Shown piece by piece: positions 62,214 through 64,000 of a stretch of DNA of 64,000 nucleotides. The DNA is from JADJYF01 sp050186725. Lineage in GTDB: Bacteria; Pseudomonadota; Gammaproteobacteria; Ga0077536. The position numbers were made by a program, and so were the translations under genes. How positions within the stretch are numbered: position 1 is the stretch's first letter; every line of letters begins with the position of its first letter. The notes beneath the pieces are model-generated. The model was not told the DNA's origin, did not search any database, and worked only from the letters and a program-made list of their open reading frames with translations. The stretch is from NCBI GenBank assembly GCA_050186725.1, contig JBFWYG010000003.1, positions 89,426 to 153,425 of the forward strand, read 5' to 3'.

Positions 62214-62363
62214 GGCGGCTTATTGTCAACGATTGTTACAGCGGTACTTTGACCGCTGGAATCCGCTCGCGCCGTCTCGTCCCGAGCGTCCTGCCGGCGT
62301 ACTCTTCCGTGCAACGGTCGCCCCGAGCGGGGGCGGCCTGTCCCTCTCTCAAGGAGAATTCAA

Positions 62364-62960
62364 ATGACAATGCGTTCCATGGCCCTTGCCTCCGCGCTCG
62401 GCCTGCTCGGAGCCACCTCGCTCGGCGCCCAGGCGGCGTCCGAGGACATCACGGTGGACAATGGCAGCGTGCTGACCGCCCAGGACCTCGGCACCCTGGG
62501 CGAGGGTGGCGCGATCAACCTGTTCGGCCTGCGTGGCGACGTCGAGATCTTCGGCACCCTGATCAGCGATAACAGCGATGCGGACTTCTACGCCTTCACA
62601 GTCGGCGCGAACCAGGTGATTACCCTCACCGTCGCGGCGCCGGAAGGTCCGGAGCAGAACAACGACCCGATCGTGGGCCTGTTCAACACCGATGGTTCAC
62701 TGCTAGCCGCCGATGATGACGGCGGTCCTGGCTACGACAGCGAGTTGGTGTTCACCCTGAGCGCGGCCGGTCAGTACTTCGTCGCGGTCAGCGGCTACGC
62801 GGATTTCGAATTCAATGGCATCGGCGACTTCGACGCGAGTACCAACTGGCTCTACCACCTGCAGATCTCGGGCGAACCGGCACCGGTACCCGTGCCGGCA
62901 GCTGGCTGGCTGCTGGGCTCCGCCCTGACCGGTCTCGCGCTGCGCCGCCGCCGCGCCTGA
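62364..62960 (+). CDS. Exported PEP-CTERM-type protein with pre-peptidase-like beta domain
   Basis: 198 residues. Signal peptide (1-24), then a beta-sandwich of the pre-peptidase C-terminal/DVUA0089 type: DLGTLGEGGAINLFGLRGDV, DNSDADFYAFTVGANQVITL, VGLFNTDGSLLAADDDGGPG, and LSAAGQYFVAVSGY. The C-terminus is a PEP-CTERM tail, PVPVPAAGWLLGSALTGLAL then RRRRA, for exosortase processing. AAGGAG lies eight bases before the ATG at 62364. The second exosortase substrate in the window; no exosortase gene is present here. Ends at a hairpin with a UUCG loop shared with the convergent Rieske gene. Confidence 0.85.
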   Translation: MTMRSMALASALGLLGATSLGAQAASEDITVDNGSVLTAQDLGTLGEGGAINLFGLRGDVEIFGTLISDNSDADFYAFTVGANQVITLTVAAPEGPEQNNDPIVGLFNTDGSLLAADDDGGPGYDSELVFTLSAAGQYFVAVSGYADFEFNGIGDFDASTNWLYHLQISGEPAPVPVPAAGWLLGSALTGLALRRRRA

Positions 62961-62995
62961 CCTTCGCGTACCGGCCACCCGGCCGGCGCACGCCG

Positions 62996-63019
62996 CGAGC
63001 GCACCTTCGGGTGCGCTCG
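62996..63019. terminator. Bidirectional hairpin terminator with TTCG loop
   Basis: CGAGCGCACC (62996-63005), TTCG, GGTGCGCTCG (63010-63019): a perfect 10-bp stem closed by a C-UUCG-G tetraloop. It lies between the 3' ends of the PEP-CTERM and Rieske genes. TCGTTT follows on the plus strand. Confidence 0.75.
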
Positions 63020-63024
63020 TCGTT

Positions 63025-64000
63025 TCAGGCCTCGGGCACGCCCATCGCCTCCCGCCACGCCTCCCAGAAACCGATGATGGCGCTCTCGGTCACGAGGTGC
63101 GCCGCGTCCTCCGCGCGCCCGCCGCCCATGGCGACATAGGAATGGGCGTCCCCGGCCTCGGCCACTGCGCGCTGCACGATCTCGACCGCCTCGCCGTCCT
63201 CCATGGAAACGAAGCCCGCCGGGCCGATGAGATTCGCCTGCTTGAGTCGGATCGCGTCCATGTCGGCATCATCATCGGCGTAGCCGAACTGGGTCCACAC
63301 CAGTTCGAAGCTCGCGGCGTCGCGCGGGCAGAGCTGGCGCACCGCGAGAGTGTTGGCGATCTGCTGCAGCACGAGGTTGGGAAACACCGAGAGGATGACC
63401 AGCGTGATGCCATCGTCGAATTCCTTCCGCCCGGCGAGCAGGGACGGATCGGCGAGCTTGAAGCCCGTGTCGTAGCTGCGCACATCCTGGTACACCTTGG
63501 CGTCGACCGCGGCGCTGGAGGTCGCGGCCTTGGTGTAGAGCATGGTGTGGCGGTGGCGAGGGTCCATCAGGGTTGCGCCCTGCTGCGAAGAGCGATAAAG
63601 CCCGAAGGTGGTGTGGAACAGGTGCAGCAGGCTCGCGTGGTAAGGGTCGCGGGTGTTCTCGGCGTAGAGCTTCCAGTTGCCACGCATGAACTGGCGCTGG
63701 TCGCCGAGCAGCTTCAAGGGCCGCGCGCACAGACGCGCGATGCTCGCCACCACCATCTCGCCGAGGTAGTCCTCCAGCGGCGCCGCGCTGGCGTCGAAGC
63801 TCGCGAACACCAGGCCGTGCAGGCAGGCGACGCGCAGGCGGTTGAGGTTGTGCGCGGCCGGATCGAAATCTGTCGGCATGCCACCGCGTCCCTCGATGCC
63901 GCCGCGAAATGGCACGCCGAGCAGGCGGCCGTGCAGGTCGTAGGTCCACTGGTGGTAGACACACGCCAGTCGGCTGTGGCGACCCCGCAGTTCGCGACAC
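63025..64000 (-). CDS. Rieske non-haem iron oxygenase, large subunit (5' end beyond window)
   Basis: About 324 residues visible, open at the window edge. The second half of the Rieske motif is present (CVYHQWTYDLHGRLLGVPFR, C-x2-H); the first C-x-H lies outside. The catalytic domain has the mononuclear iron site ENTRDPYHASLLHLF (after NWKLY), the form seen in salicylate/anthranilate-type hydroxylases (NagG/AndAc group). The C-terminus (ESAIIGFWEAWREAMG) is complete. It hydroxylates an aromatic acid with electrons from a ferredoxin reductase; the partner small subunit and reductase are not in view. Convergent with the PEP-CTERM gene, separated by a UUCG terminator. Confidence 0.9.
   Translation of the reverse strand, partial: CRELRGRHSRLACVYHQWTYDLHGRLLGVPFRGGIEGRGGMPTDFDPAAHNLNRLRVACLHGLVFASFDASAAPLEDYLGEMVVASIARLCARPLKLLGDQRQFMRGNWKLYAENTRDPYHASLLHLFHTTFGLYRSSQQGATLMDPRHRHTMLYTKAATSSAAVDAKVYQDVRSYDTGFKLADPSLLAGRKEFDDGITLVILSVFPNLVLQQIANTLAVRQLCPRDAASFELVWTQFGYADDDADMDAIRLKQANLIGPAGFVSMEDGEAVEIVQRAVAEAGDAHSYVAMGGGRAEDAAHLVTESAIIGFWEAWREAMGVPEA

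Overview
The window looks like a contig from a GC-rich (roughly two thirds G+C), aerobic to facultatively denitrifying proteobacterium. The best guess is a Gammaproteobacterium of the Nevskiales/Steroidobacterales kind. Supporting content: two exported proteins with VPLP/VPVP-type PEP-CTERM tails, two Gcw_chp (TIGR02001) outer-membrane proteins, a TonB-dependent iron receptor, an alginate-export-type porin, a quinol nitric oxide reductase and many CoA/aromatic/terpenoid-type catabolic enzymes. The genus cannot be fixed from sequence alone. Two runs of exactly 100 N (4194-4293, 57560-57659) show that this is a scaffolded draft or metagenome assembly. I see no tRNA, rRNA, CRISPR array, prophage or intact insertion sequence.

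Layout. 1-9963: truncated qNor with an FNR/DNR-type promoter, a family 2 glycosyltransferase, an Old Yellow Enzyme, a triple carboxymuconolactone-decarboxylase-like protein, an AcoR-type regulator with an altered GAFTGA loop, a CDP-alcohol phosphatidyltransferase, and a MarR repressor translationally coupled to a molybdopterin oxidoreductase. GTAG-headed REP hairpins punctuate this part. 10130-20953: a compact secreted-protein locus (cohesin-like PEP-CTERM protein, DsbA-like thiol oxidoreductase, dockerin protein, 881-residue cysteine-rich dockerin protein), followed by a LuxR-type response regulator, a convergent hybrid histidine kinase, a stub of an RTX adhesin and a PAS hybrid kinase. 21112-31252: cytochrome P450, GTP cyclohydrolase II, a split B12-dependent methylmalonyl-CoA mutase with its MeaB chaperone, Kup potassium transporter, amidase and alpha-methylacyl-CoA racemase.

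31558-42492: a GGDEF/EAL protein, a second molybdopterin oxidoreductase, an ECF sigma/anti-sigma/subtilase operon, a Gcw_chp protein, a rhomboid protease coupled to a family III CoA-transferase, and a SnoaL-like protein. 42611-50882: envelope/polysaccharide region with a polysaccharide deacetylase, a double VanZ-like membrane protein, an AlgE-like porin and, across a 25-nt perfect palindrome, a three-gene tripartite export operon whose ABC protein has lost Walker A, signature and Walker B. 50904-56586: SulP anion transporter plus beta-carbonic anhydrase, a divergent OxyR-like regulator without the peroxidatic cysteine, and a FecA-like receptor. 56605-64000: DUF2490 and Gcw_chp outer-membrane proteins, two gap-split fragments, di-haem peroxidase, epoxide hydrolase, a PEP-CTERM protein and a truncated Rieske oxygenase.

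The two most unusual units are the cohesin/DsbA/dockerin/Cys-rich locus (10130-14954), which reads like a self-contained surface-assembly system outside the cellulosome context, and the exporter with a pseudo-ATPase (46697-50882).
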